Source: an uncultured Oscillospiraceae bacterium (GTDB lineage Bacteria; Bacillota; Clostridia; Oscillospirales; Oscillospiraceae). Taken from it: a stretch of 64,000 nucleotides of DNA. Positions 41,753 through 51,545 of this stretch are shown here, in pieces. How positions within the stretch are numbered: the stretch's first letter is position 1; every line of letters begins with the position of its first letter. A model generated the notes under the pieces. It saw only the letters and a program-made list of their open reading frames with translations, was not told where the DNA came from and did no database searches. The stretch covers positions 1 through 64,000 of the forward strand of contig CAPGBJ010000090.1 in assembly GCA_948616425.1 (NCBI GenBank), in the 5' to 3' direction. The position numbers and the translations under genes are program-made.

Positions 41753-42031
41753 ATGTGTCCATTGAAGAAAATTGAGATTCCTACTATGCTTTTTTGGGAA
41801 AATGGAAACAGCTGGTATGGCAGCTCGGGCGGCGGCCGGTTTTTTATCCGACCGGAGGCGCCAGAGGAGGGCCAGGAGAAGCGGCTTAAGATTCAGTTTT
41901 GGCGGGGGCCTCTGGCGATGGAGTTCAGTGAGATTTTAGCTGAAGCCGCCTTTCCTATTGACGAGGAAGGGTTGCTCCTGGCGGTGGCATGGCTGGAGGA
42001 AAGGGCCTTGGAACTGGAGGGGCAGAGCTGA
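41753..42031 (+). CDS. Small conserved-looking hypothetical protein
   Basis: 92 residues from the ATG at 41753, or 89 from an in-frame TTG at 41762. GGAGG at 41739-41743 would serve the ATG but lies upstream of the predicted transcript start; AAAGGAG at 41746-41752 would serve the TTG with 9-nt spacing. The protein has no membrane segment: a basic N-terminus (KKIEIPTMLFWENGNSWYG), a Gly/Ser turn, IRPEAPEEGQEKRLKIQFWRG, then an amphipathic helix ending LLAVAWLEERALELEG. I do not recognise a family. It has its own promoter and is divergent from the collagen-like gene. Confidence 0.65.
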   Translation: MCPLKKIEIPTMLFWENGNSWYGSSGGGRFFIRPEAPEEGQEKRLKIQFWRGPLAMEFSEILAEAAFPIDEEGLLLAVAWLEERALELEGQS

Positions 42032-42133
42032 CATCCAGCAGTGAGGGGAATGCTGCCAGCGGGTATTTTTTCCTTGAAGGGATTGCCGATCCTGAAAATT
42101 CGATGATATTGACAAAGGAGCGGTGTTGTTGCC

Positions 42134-42162
42134 TTGAAAAGATAGGCAGTATGTGCTAAGAT
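42134..42162 (+). promoter_or_regulatory. Promoter of the solute-binding protein / histidine kinase pair
   Basis: TTGAAA (42134-42139), 17-nt spacer, TAAGAT (42157-42162); the leader to the ATG at 42210 is about 42 nt. A weak hairpin (CAGCA...TGCTG) with a following T-run lies upstream at about 42034-42070 and may end the small gene. Confidence 0.6.
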
Positions 42163-42209
42163 TGAAGCAATGGGCATGGCCAAATGAAAATGGAAGGAGC
42201 AAATGACCA

Positions 42210-43673
42210 ATGGAAATGACAAGGAGTAGAGTAAAAAAGCGATATTTCATATGTTTCGCGGCGGTTTTAGTTTTTATTTTGGCGGGATGCGGAAGTAAGA
42301 GCCCCTTAGATCCCAAAAATCCAGTATCATTGACTGTGTGGCATTATTACAACGGTTCCCAGCAGGCTGCGTTCGATTCTCTTGTAGAGGAATTCAACGA
42401 TACTGTGGGCCGGGAGAAGGGGATTTACGTACAGAGCTACTCTCAGGGCTCGGTGTCTGACCTGGAGTCGGCGGTGCGGGATGCCATTGACGGCAAGGTG
42501 GGGGCGGATGCCATGCCGGATATTTTTTCTTCCTATGCGGATACCGCCTATGAGGTGGAACAGGCGGGCGCTTTGGCCAACCTGTCCGACTACCTCAGCC
42601 AGGAGGAGTTGAGCAAATATGTGGACTCTTACATTGAGGAGGGCCGCATTGCTGCTGACGGCACGTTGCGGATTTTTCCCACAGCTAAGTCCACCGAGAT
42701 TATGATGATCAATCAGACGGACTGGGAGACTTTCGCTGGGGCGACAGGTGCCTCTTTAGAGGATTTAAAGACCATAGAGGGCGTGGCAGCCACCGCCCAG
42801 GCATATTATGAGTGGACGGACGGCCTCACTCCCGATGTGCCGGGGGACGGCAAGGCCTTCTATGGACGGGACGCCGTGGCAAACTATTTTATCATTGGTA
42901 TGCAGCAGCTGGGGGTGGAAATCTTCCAGGTGGAGAATGGCGAGATGACGCTCAATGTACCCAGAGAGGAGCTGTACCGTCTGTGGGAGAATTACTATGT
43001 TCCCACGGTGAAAGGGTATTTTGGCGCCTATGGTTCCTTCCGCTCTGACGATGTAAAAACGGGGGATATTCTGGCCTATACCGGTTCTACCTCCTCCGCC
43101 ATGTATTTTCCCGACCAGGTTGAGCTTGACAGCGGCAGCTATCCCATTGACTATATTGTGATGGCAGCCCCGGTGTTTCAGGGGGGGAGAAACTATGCGG
43201 TGCAGCAAGGGGCCGGTATGGTGGTCAGCAAATCGGATGAGCAGCATGAGTATGCCGCTGTAGAGTTTTTAAAGTGGTTTACCCAGGCGGATAACAACCT
43301 GCGGTTTGGGTGTGTATCTGGATATCTGCCGGTGCTGAAGGAGGCCAACAGCAGCCAGGAACTGGAGCAGGTGATTGCGGACCAGGGACTGTCGGTAGCG
43401 CCCAAGACTTATGACTGTCTAAGCACGATATTTAATGGGATGGAGGACATGACCCTCTATACCAATAAGAGCTTTAAAAACGGTTCTGCGGCCCGAAAAG
43501 TGCTGGAATACAATCTGGCGGACCGGGCAGCGGAGGACCGGGCCAGCGTAGTTGCCGCACTGGCGCAGGGGAAGAGTTTGGAGGATGCGGCCGCCCCCTA
43601 TGTGACGGAGGAAGCCTTTGAGGCGTGGTATCAGTCATTTTGCGATGCGCTGAATCACGCAATCAACAAGTAG
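42210..43673 (+). CDS. Extracellular solute-binding lipoprotein coupled to a hybrid histidine kinase
   Basis: 487-residue family-1-type binding protein. Signal peptide with lipobox ILAGC (Cys 27), then the fold begins VSLTVWHYYNGSQQAAFDSL, typical of sugar-binding SBP_bac_1 proteins, with DIFSSYADTAYEVEQAGAL, GRDAVANYFIIGM and a C-terminal EAFEAWYQSFCDALNHA. GGAAGGAG precedes the ATG at 42210. There are no ABC permeases nearby; instead the sensor kinase starts 4 nt after the stop. The lipoprotein is therefore likely to present a ligand to the kinase's outer domain rather than feed a transporter. Ligand unknown, perhaps a sugar. Confidence 0.88.
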   Translation: MEMTRSRVKKRYFICFAAVLVFILAGCGSKSPLDPKNPVSLTVWHYYNGSQQAAFDSLVEEFNDTVGREKGIYVQSYSQGSVSDLESAVRDAIDGKVGADAMPDIFSSYADTAYEVEQAGALANLSDYLSQEELSKYVDSYIEEGRIAADGTLRIFPTAKSTEIMMINQTDWETFAGATGASLEDLKTIEGVAATAQAYYEWTDGLTPDVPGDGKAFYGRDAVANYFIIGMQQLGVEIFQVENGEMTLNVPREELYRLWENYYVPTVKGYFGAYGSFRSDDVKTGDILAYTGSTSSAMYFPDQVELDSGSYPIDYIVMAAPVFQGGRNYAVQQGAGMVVSKSDEQHEYAAVEFLKWFTQADNNLRFGCVSGYLPVLKEANSSQELEQVIADQGLSVAPKTYDCLSTIFNGMEDMTLYTNKSFKNGSAARKVLEYNLADRAAEDRASVVAALAQGKSLEDAAAPYVTEEAFEAWYQSFCDALNHAINK

Positions 43674-43677
43674 TGAT

Positions 43678-46600
43678 ATGATGAAGGACAGTCAAAAACG
43701 GAATAAAACTTCCATATTCCGAATTTTTCTATTTCCGCTGATTGCCATCATGCTGGTGCAGAGTGTGATTACCATCGGCACCCTGGTGGTCAGGCGGACT
43801 GCGAAAACTTTGGAGGAGTATTCCGGCGGGATGATGAGCCGTCTGGTAGAAAACCGAGGCGTTATTCTCCAGAATGATATGAACCAGCGATGGGCCTCGG
43901 TCCACGAGCAAGAGACGCAGATTAATGGGCTGCTTGAGGAGTACTTACAGGCCAGGGGTGTGAAATTGGCAGACTTTCTCCGCTCAGGGGAAATGAAAAA
44001 CGGACTGCTGGAGCAGCTGTTTCCAGAGTGTTTGGACATTTTGCAAAACAACTCTACCACCGGAGTGTTTTTGATTTTGACGGGGCCAGATGCTCTGGCA
44101 GCCGGGGAGTTTGACGGGTTTTTTATCCGGGACTCTGATCCAAACACAAATCCTGCCAACTATACAGACCTGTTGTTGGAGCGGGGGAGCAAAGAGCTGT
44201 CCCGGGCGTGGAATATTCCGCTGGATACCAACTGGACTACGCAGTTTCATATGGATGGACAAGGGGTGAGTCCCTCTGACCACTATTTTTATGAACCATG
44301 GCGGGCCGGTGTGGAATATCCAGATGCCGACACCTCCGATCTGGGATACTGGGCGCTGCCTTTTTCGCTGGAAAAGAACAGGACAGATCCCCATGAGATG
44401 ATCACTTACTCTCTGCCCCTGCGGTATGAGGGGCAGGTCTATGGGGTCTTGGGCGTAGAGATATCCAGCAGGAGCCTGATGGACTATTTTCCAGTGGCAG
44501 AATTGAATGATGCCCAGCAGTCGGGGTATTTGCTGGCGGTGAAAGGGGAGGAGGACAACTATGCGCCGCTGGTGGGCAAGGGGCTGCTCTACGATCTGGT
44601 GCGCGCTGGAGGAAGAGAACTTGCGTTGGAGGAGACCGGCTATCAGGGGCTTGCCCGAGTACAAGGTGCCAGTCTGAACGCTCAGGGCGTTTATGCGGTG
44701 GTGTGTCCGCTGAGGCTGTATAGCAATCATGTGCCCTATGAGAATACCGAATGGGCGCTTCTGGGCCTGAATACGGAGATGGACCTGTTCGGCATGAGCC
44801 GGCAGCTCTATGTCTGGGTTGTGGCCGCGGTGCTGATTGGCCTGGTCTTTGGTGTGCTGGGCATCTACCTCGCGGTGCGGCACCTGACCAGCCCAGTTCA
44901 GCGGCTGATGCAGTGTATCAGCGGGGGACAGGCGGGACTTCAGAACTTCAAACCCTCTAACATTCTGGAAATTGACGCCTTGTATGATGTGATGAAGGAC
45001 CTGACAGAGCGGCAGAAGGAGGCGGAGAATATCCTTTTGGAGGAAAAAGAGCGATACAAGGTGGCTTTGGAGTCCTCCAAAGATATCTTTTTCTCCTATG
45101 ATCTGCAAAGTCAAATGCTGGACATTGTCAACCACACAACGATGAGCGGGCAGTGGAAGTGCCCCAAGACGGACAGCGGCTTTATCAACCCGGAGTATAT
45201 CTATGAGTCGGACCGGGAAGAGGCGTTGAAGGCGCTGCAGCAGGATGCCGATAACTTGTATGCGGAGTTCCGCATGCGCTGGCCGGAGGAGCTGGAGTTT
45301 CATTGGGTGGCGCTGTCGGGGAAAGCGGTCTATGACATGGACGGCCGGCGCTGGAAGCTGGTGGGGAGCATCCGCAGCATTCAGGAGCAGAAGGAGAGAG
45401 AGGCCGAGCAGCTCAGGAAAAATACCACAGATGGGGTCACCGGTCTCTACAGCTTCAGTGCTGGAATGGAGCAGCTAGTGGCATACCGGAGGAGTCAGCC
45501 AAAGGGCGCCATGGTCAACCTGTTTTTAGACCAGCTGAAACAGACCAATGAGAAGAACGGCATTGTGTTTGGAGATATGATTTTGGAGGAGCTGGGGGGC
45601 CTTATACAGAAAAATTGCGGTCTGTTGGGGGAGAAGATGGAATGCCGGACAACGGCTCTGCGTCTGAATCGGGACGAGTTTGTTGTGTGGCTGGAGGGGC
45701 GAAACGGTGTCCAGGCAGCGGCATTTGTCCAGGCGCTGATGGAAGAATTCTCAGCCTGCTTTCCAGAGGAGACCTTTGCGGTCCGGCTGTGCGCCGGTCT
45801 GGCCCTGGGTGAGCGTACACACGGCACCGAGCAGCTGATCCGAATGGCAAAACTGGGGCGGGGACTTGTGCGGCCGAGTGCCGGACAGCGGTACTGCTTC
45901 TATGAGGAAGGGGCAGAGAAGAAGCACGGTCCATTGCCCGCATTGCAGGAGCATGAGAGCAACAGTTTGGGCTATGGTGAGGACGTGAGTTTGGTGTCCG
46001 TAGCTCTGAATCTCTTTGGCAAAGGGACGGATTTTCACGCGCAGATGGTGCTGATGCTCCATAAAATTGGGAGATTTTATCAGGCGGAGGGTGTTCTGGT
46101 ATCTCAGCTGCGGTCGGACTTTAACTCCAACTATCTCAATTATCAGTGGCACCAGAATGGTCAAGATGTTACAGAGTGTGTCAAAAAGTATAGAGAAGAG
46201 GAGAAAACAGACTTTTTTAGCTGGCTGGGTCAGGAGGAGGTACGTTACTTCTCAGAGGAGGACAGCCGGCAGGAGGTGCTCCAGTGCTTTTTGAGTGTGG
46301 AACCGGGACAGAGCGGCGTGCTGCTGCCCCTGTATGACAGCGGAAGCTATATTGGCAATGTCTGTATCCTTGGCATCTCTTGCTCGCGTTTGGACGACCC
46401 GGACGAGTATCAGAACCTGGCGGAACTGGGCCAGGTGATTCAAAGTCAATTGAACCAGCAGCAGCATGACATTGCCAGCAAAGCCAAGTCCGAGTTCCTC
46501 TCCCGCATGAGTCACGAGATCCGAACGCCTATGAACGGCATCATTGGCATGTCAGCCATTGCCCTGCAGCAGAACCAGAGCCAGGAGCGGATGATTGACT

Positions 46601-47616
46601 GCTTGCAGAAGATACAGTCTTCCTCTGGCTACCTGCTGGGATTGATCAACGACATTTTGGATATGTCTAAGATTGAAAGCGGAAAGATGAAGCTGGAACC
46701 CCTGGATTTCAATATGCGTGAAATGGTTGACACCATCCAGGAGCTGGTTGCCTCTCAGGCTGCGGCGAAACATATTGTTCTGCTTCAGGACATTAAGTTG
46801 ACGCACAGCTGGTTTCTGGCGGACAGAATGCGGATCAGTCAAGTACTGATTAATCTGCTGGGCAACGCGGTGAAATTCACTCCGGAGAAGGGGCGGATTA
46901 CTCTGTCCGTACATGAGACGGACACAGCGGGAAAAGAGGCGCTGGTCTACTTTGCGGTGAGCGACACCGGGATCGGCATCCCTGAAGAGGAGCAGGAGCG
47001 GGTGTTTCGCTCCTTTGAGCAGGCGTCGGGGGCGAACCCGGCTAAACAGCAGGGGACAGGGCTGGGTCTGTCTATCAGCAGCCGTCTGGTGCAGATGATG
47101 GGAAGCAACATTCAGCTGGACAGCGCGCCTGGGAGAGGCAGTACATTCAGTTTTTCCGTTCTGCTGCCCCTAGGAGAGCATGTGGAGAGCGGGGCAGAGA
47201 AAGAGAAGATCTCGTTTGAAGGGTGCAGTATCCTGGTGGTAGAGGATAATGAACTGAATTCTGAAATTGCCCAATGTCTGTTGGAGGAGCGGGGATTCCA
47301 GGTGGAGTGCGTCTACGACGGTGCGCAGGCGGTGGAGCGTATCCGTACCACACAGCCCGGGACTTACGATGTAATTTTGATGGATATTATGATGCCAGTG
47401 ATGGACGGCCTGGAGGCCACCCGTGCCATTCGAAGCATGGAGCGGGCGGACTGCCATACCATCCCCATTATTGCGATGTCGGCAAACGCCTTTGACGACG
47501 ATTTGAAGAAATCAGTAGAGTGCGGCATGAATGGCCATCTGTCCAAACCGGTGGATGTGGATAAGCTATACCAGACGCTGAATGAAGTAATTCAGCAAGG
47601 CTGTATTCCAAATTGA
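43678..47616 (+). CDS. Hybrid sensor histidine kinase/response regulator with Cache-like, PAS-like and degenerate GGDEF domains
   Basis: 1312 residues. First TM segment about 15-35, a large extracellular Cache-like region (40-375), second TM about 378-402 (LYVWVVAAVLIGLVFGVLG), a HAMP-like linker, a PAS-like region (about 460-570), a diguanylate-cyclase-like domain whose GGDEF is replaced by NRDEF (664-668; GITGLY-like start VTGLYSFSAGMEQL), a GAF-like region, HisKA with phosphoacceptor His 946 in MSHEIRTPMNG, HATPase motifs (LGNAVKFTPEKG, DTGIGIPEEE, GTGLGLSIS) and a receiver with Asp 1236 in DVILMDIMMPVMDG. The start ATG lies 4 nt after the lipoprotein stop and lacks a good ribosome site, which implies translational coupling. 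It should sense a ligand carried by the lipoprotein; no separate output regulator is encoded nearby. Confidence 0.88.
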   Translation: MMKDSQKRNKTSIFRIFLFPLIAIMLVQSVITIGTLVVRRTAKTLEEYSGGMMSRLVENRGVILQNDMNQRWASVHEQETQINGLLEEYLQARGVKLADFLRSGEMKNGLLEQLFPECLDILQNNSTTGVFLILTGPDALAAGEFDGFFIRDSDPNTNPANYTDLLLERGSKELSRAWNIPLDTNWTTQFHMDGQGVSPSDHYFYEPWRAGVEYPDADTSDLGYWALPFSLEKNRTDPHEMITYSLPLRYEGQVYGVLGVEISSRSLMDYFPVAELNDAQQSGYLLAVKGEEDNYAPLVGKGLLYDLVRAGGRELALEETGYQGLARVQGASLNAQGVYAVVCPLRLYSNHVPYENTEWALLGLNTEMDLFGMSRQLYVWVVAAVLIGLVFGVLGIYLAVRHLTSPVQRLMQCISGGQAGLQNFKPSNILEIDALYDVMKDLTERQKEAENILLEEKERYKVALESSKDIFFSYDLQSQMLDIVNHTTMSGQWKCPKTDSGFINPEYIYESDREEALKALQQDADNLYAEFRMRWPEELEFHWVALSGKAVYDMDGRRWKLVGSIRSIQEQKEREAEQLRKNTTDGVTGLYSFSAGMEQLVAYRRSQPKGAMVNLFLDQLKQTNEKNGIVFGDMILEELGGLIQKNCGLLGEKMECRTTALRLNRDEFVVWLEGRNGVQAAAFVQALMEEFSACFPEETFAVRLCAGLALGERTHGTEQLIRMAKLGRGLVRPSAGQRYCFYEEGAEKKHGPLPALQEHESNSLGYGEDVSLVSVALNLFGKGTDFHAQMVLMLHKIGRFYQAEGVLVSQLRSDFNSNYLNYQWHQNGQDVTECVKKYREEEKTDFFSWLGQEEVRYFSEEDSRQEVLQCFLSVEPGQSGVLLPLYDSGSYIGNVCILGISCSRLDDPDEYQNLAELGQVIQSQLNQQQHDIASKAKSEFLSRMSHEIRTPMNGIIGMSAIALQQNQSQERMIDCLQKIQSSSGYLLGLINDILDMSKIESGKMKLEPLDFNMREMVDTIQELVASQAAAKHIVLLQDIKLTHSWFLADRMRISQVLINLLGNAVKFTPEKGRITLSVHETDTAGKEALVYFAVSDTGIGIPEEEQERVFRSFEQASGANPAKQQGTGLGLSISSRLVQMMGSNIQLDSAPGRGSTFSFSVLLPLGEHVESGAEKEKISFEGCSILVVEDNELNSEIAQCLLEERGFQVECVYDGAQAVERIRTTQPGTYDVILMDIMMPVMDGLEATRAIRSMERADCHTIPIIAMSANAFDDDLKKSVECGMNGHLSKPVDVDKLYQTLNEVIQQGCIPN

Positions 47617-47670
47617 TGTATCCATCACCGTGAAGGACGTGCAGGGATAGGAGGTAGGAGAAAACAGTCG

Positions 47671-47700
47671 TTGACAAGGGAACTTTCCAGCCTATATAAT
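47671..47700 (+). promoter_or_regulatory. Sigma-A promoter of the chemoreceptor gene
   Basis: Perfect TTGACA (47671-47676), 18-nt spacer and perfect TATAAT (47695-47700), with TATATAAT allowing a shorter spacer. The leader is about 45 nt. A strong constitutive promoter by sequence. Confidence 0.8.
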
Positions 47701-47751
47701 AGAAATTGACCAAAAGCGCAGTTCAGTGATTAAAAATTGAGGTGCAGTAAC

Positions 47752-49725
47752 ATGAAAAGTATCCGCAAGAAAATTACAGTTTGTCTGATGGCAACAGTTC
47801 TGACCGCCCTGCTGGCAGTTGGAGCGTCCAGCATTATGCTCAATTACAGAAGCACCATTGCAACGGTGGACCAGATGATGAGCCAGACCGCTGTGTTGGC
47901 GGCGGAACGGATTGAACAGGAGCTGACTGCCTATAAAAATGTGGCTATGGACACCGGCTGTATTCCCCAGCTGTCGAATGGGATCGTGTCCGTGGAGGAG
48001 AAGCGGGCCATCATTGACGAACGTGTGCAGATGCACGGCTTTCAGCGGGGAAATGTAATCAATGCCAGCGGCTACAGCATCTTTGATGGAAAGGACTACT
48101 CTGACCGAGAATATGTGCAACAGGCGATGCAGGGGAATGTCTATGTCTCTGAACCGCTGGTCAGCAAGATCACGGGGGAACTGTCTATCATGGTGGCGGC
48201 CCCTCTCTATCTCAACGGGAACCAAGGCTCCAGAATTGTGGGTGTAGTTTATTTTGTGCCGCCGGAAACCTTTTTGAATGATATTGTATCCTCCATTCGG
48301 GTCAGCCCAAATAGTCGGGCTTATATGATCAATAAAATGGGAGATACCATTGCCGACATTACCTTGGATACCATTACCACGCAGAACATTGAACAGGAGG
48401 CCCAGAGTGATACCTCTTTGAAAGAGCTGGCTGCCATCCACGCAGACATGCGGCGGGGGGAGAACGGTTTTGGGAGCTTCCGCGCTGATGATGGGGCCCG
48501 ATTTGCGGCCTATGCCCCGGTGGGCGCTACAGACGGCTGGAGTGTGGCGGTTACTGCGCTGAAAACGGATTATCTGGCTGATACATACTTTGGTATCATT
48601 ATCAATGTGGTTGTGATTGTGGCTTCTATTTTGGCTTCTATTGTGGTAGCTGTGAAGCTCTCCAGCAATATCAGCGTCCCCATGCGGGCCTGTGCTGAAC
48701 GGATGAAGCTGCTGGTGGCAGGGGATCTGCAATCGCCTGTTCCCCAGGTCAGCGGTCAAGACGAGACGGCGGTGCTGACCCGTTCTACGGTGGAACTGGT
48801 GTCGGGGTTGAACACAATTATCAATGATATCGGCTATTTGCTGACCCAGATGGCCAATCAGAATTTCGACATACAGTCCGCCCACCGGGAGGCCTATGTG
48901 GGTGAATTTCAGGGGATTCTCCGCTCCATGCGCACCCTTAAGGTGGAGCTGAGCAGCACCATGCGCCAGATCAATGCCTCAGCTGGTCAGGTCTCTTCCG
49001 CCAGCGGTCAGGTTTCCACCGGCGCACAGACACTGAGCCAAGGCTCTATGGAGCAGGCCAGCTCTGTGGAGGAGCTGGCGGCTACCATTACTGATATCTC
49101 CGCCAGCGCCAAAAAGACAGCGGCAGCCGCGGAGGAGGCGGGCCAGTTTGTCGGTAAGGCTGGGGCACAGCTGGGGATCAGTGTGGAGTATGTCAAGGAC
49201 TTGAATACAGCGATGGAGAAGATATCTGCCTCTTCCCAGGAGATCTCCAAAATTATTGCGGCCATCGAAAATATTGCCTTCCAGACCAATATTCTGGCCT
49301 TAAACGCAGCGGTGGAGGCGGCCCGGGCAGGGGCGGCCGGCAAGGGGTTTGCGGTGGTTGCTGATGAGGTGCGCAACCTGGCAGCGAAGTCTGATGAGGC
49401 CGCCAAGGCTACAAAGGAACTGATTGAAGGATCTATCACCGCTGTTTCTGAGGGCAGTCAGGCGGTGAATAAGGTGACCGAATCGCTGGAGCGGACCAGC
49501 GTCCTGGCTGGCAATGTGACTACCCAGATGGATATTGTGGTGGAGGCTGTGGAGAAGCAGACCACTGCGATTGCGCAAGTCACCGAGGGAGTGGATCAAA
49601 TTTCCGCAGTGGTGCAGACCAACAGCGCCACAGCGCAGGAGAGCGCCGCCGCCAGCGAGGAGCTGTCCGCTGAGGCGTCCAGCCTGAAGCAGCTGGTAAG
49701 CCGCTTCACCCTGGCCAGAGATTGA
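47752..49725 (+). CDS. Methyl-accepting chemotaxis protein with extracellular Cache domain
   Basis: 657 residues. TM1 about 8-30, an extracellular dCache-like region ([54 protein letters not shown]), TM2 about 285-305 ([20 protein letters not shown]), HAMP, then a long helical signalling domain with the conserved tip [20 protein letters not shown] near residue 507 that contacts CheA and CheW. I choose the ATG at 47752, with GAGGTG 7 nt upstream. No che genes are in the window. It follows the sensor kinase but has its own promoter. Cache domains of the sequence RxxY...D type often bind amino acids; ligand not determined. Confidence 0.92.
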   Translation: MKSIRKKITVCLMATVLTALLAVGASSIMLNYRSTIATVDQMMSQTAVLAAERIEQELTAYKNVAMDTGCIPQLSNGIVSVEEKRAIIDERVQMHGFQRGNVINASGYSIFDGKDYSDREYVQQAMQGNVYVSEPLVSKITGELSIMVAAPLYLNGNQGSRIVGVVYFVPPETFLNDIVSSIRVSPNSRAYMINKMGDTIADITLDTITTQNIEQEAQSDTSLKELAAIHADMRRGENGFGSFRADDGARFAAYAPVGATDGWSVAVTALKTDYLADTYFGIIINVVVIVASILASIVVAVKLSSNISVPMRACAERMKLLVAGDLQSPVPQVSGQDETAVLTRSTVELVSGLNTIINDIGYLLTQMANQNFDIQSAHREAYVGEFQGILRSMRTLKVELSSTMRQINASAGQVSSASGQVSTGAQTLSQGSMEQASSVEELAATITDISASAKKTAAAAEEAGQFVGKAGAQLGISVEYVKDLNTAMEKISASSQEISKIIAAIENIAFQTNILALNAAVEAARAGAAGKGFAVVADEVRNLAAKSDEAAKATKELIEGSITAVSEGSQAVNKVTESLERTSVLAGNVTTQMDIVVEAVEKQTTAIAQVTEGVDQISAVVQTNSATAQESAAASEELSAEASSLKQLVSRFTLARD

Positions 49726-49726
49726 G

Positions 49727-49764
49727 AAAAGGGCGGTAATTGTTAAATTACCGCCCTTTTTCTG
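49727..49764 (+). terminator. Rho-independent terminator of the chemoreceptor gene
   Basis: AAAAGGGCGGTAATT / AATTACCGCCCTTTT, a perfect 15-bp stem with a GTTA loop, ending in TTTTT, 1 nt after the stop codon. Confidence 0.93.
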
Positions 49765-49914
49765 AGATGGTCAAAAAGCCTTCTGTGAGTTTACCGACCG
49801 CGTCGTCGCGTGCTCCATATTCCTCGCTTGCGGCCGTAGCCGAAAGCTTATTCCTTCCCGGCTGGCCTTGCTTCGCTGGGTTTCGGACGGAGAGGAGCAG
49901 GAAGAAAAGACAGT

Positions 49915-49944
49915 AACAGGGCCGCCCATGTGGGCGGCCCTGTT
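49915..49944 (-). terminator. Terminator-like hairpin downstream of eno
   Basis: AACAGGGCCGCCCA / TGGGCGGCCCTGTT, a perfect 14-bp stem with a TG loop, 15 nt after the eno stop. On the minus strand it is followed by ACTGTCTTTTC, a weak T-rich tail. The stretch 49765-49914 between the two terminators shows no gene. Confidence 0.75.
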
Positions 49945-49959
49945 GTGTGTTTGCAGTTT

Positions 49960-51324
<1,365 letters not shown>

Positions 51325-51372
51325 TTACTGCGCAATCAAGGTCTCGCCGTCCATCTCGGCTGGCTTCTCCAG
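51325..51372 (-). pseudogene. Relic of a second gpmI: last 15 codons plus stop
   Basis: On the minus strand this stretch reads LEKPAEMDGETLIAQ and stop, against LEKPTEMDGETLIAK and stop at the end of the intact gpmI about 220 nt away. The shared DNA includes an exact 26-base run, GCAATCAAGGTCTCGCCGTC and the six bases after it. Upstream of the Leu codon the similarity stops abruptly at a palindrome. It is a fragment of a lost duplicate or of an unequal exchange, not a gene. Confidence 0.85.
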
Positions 51373-51515
51373 GCATCCCAAATGGGCAAGCCCATTTGGG
51401 GGCCCTTCGGGATTTGGATGCTCGGTCGGGCAAAGCCCGACCTGCGCAAATTCTCCGCCGCTGCACGGCTCCGAATTTACGGCGCATTCGCGCCGCCCCG
51501 CCCATGGCGGGGTGA
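51373..51515. repeat. Palindrome-dense intergenic segment between gpmI relic and gpmI
   Basis: Three perfect hairpins in series: CCCAAATGGGC / GCCCATTTGGG (51377-51400), GGTCGGGC / GCCCGACC (51424-51442) and CCCCGCC / GGCGGGG (51496-51512). An outer pairing GCATCC...GGATGC also encloses the first. No coding potential. It could be an old mobile palindromic element that disrupted the second gpmI. Confidence 0.6.
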
Positions 51516-51545
51516 TGGGCCAGGGAGACTGATCTGTCCCTTCAA

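Noticed and set aside
49765..49914. Possible RNA or element between the chemoreceptor and eno terminators
   Set aside because: I looked for nested pairing and short ORFs and found only scattered GC-rich words; nothing could be supported.
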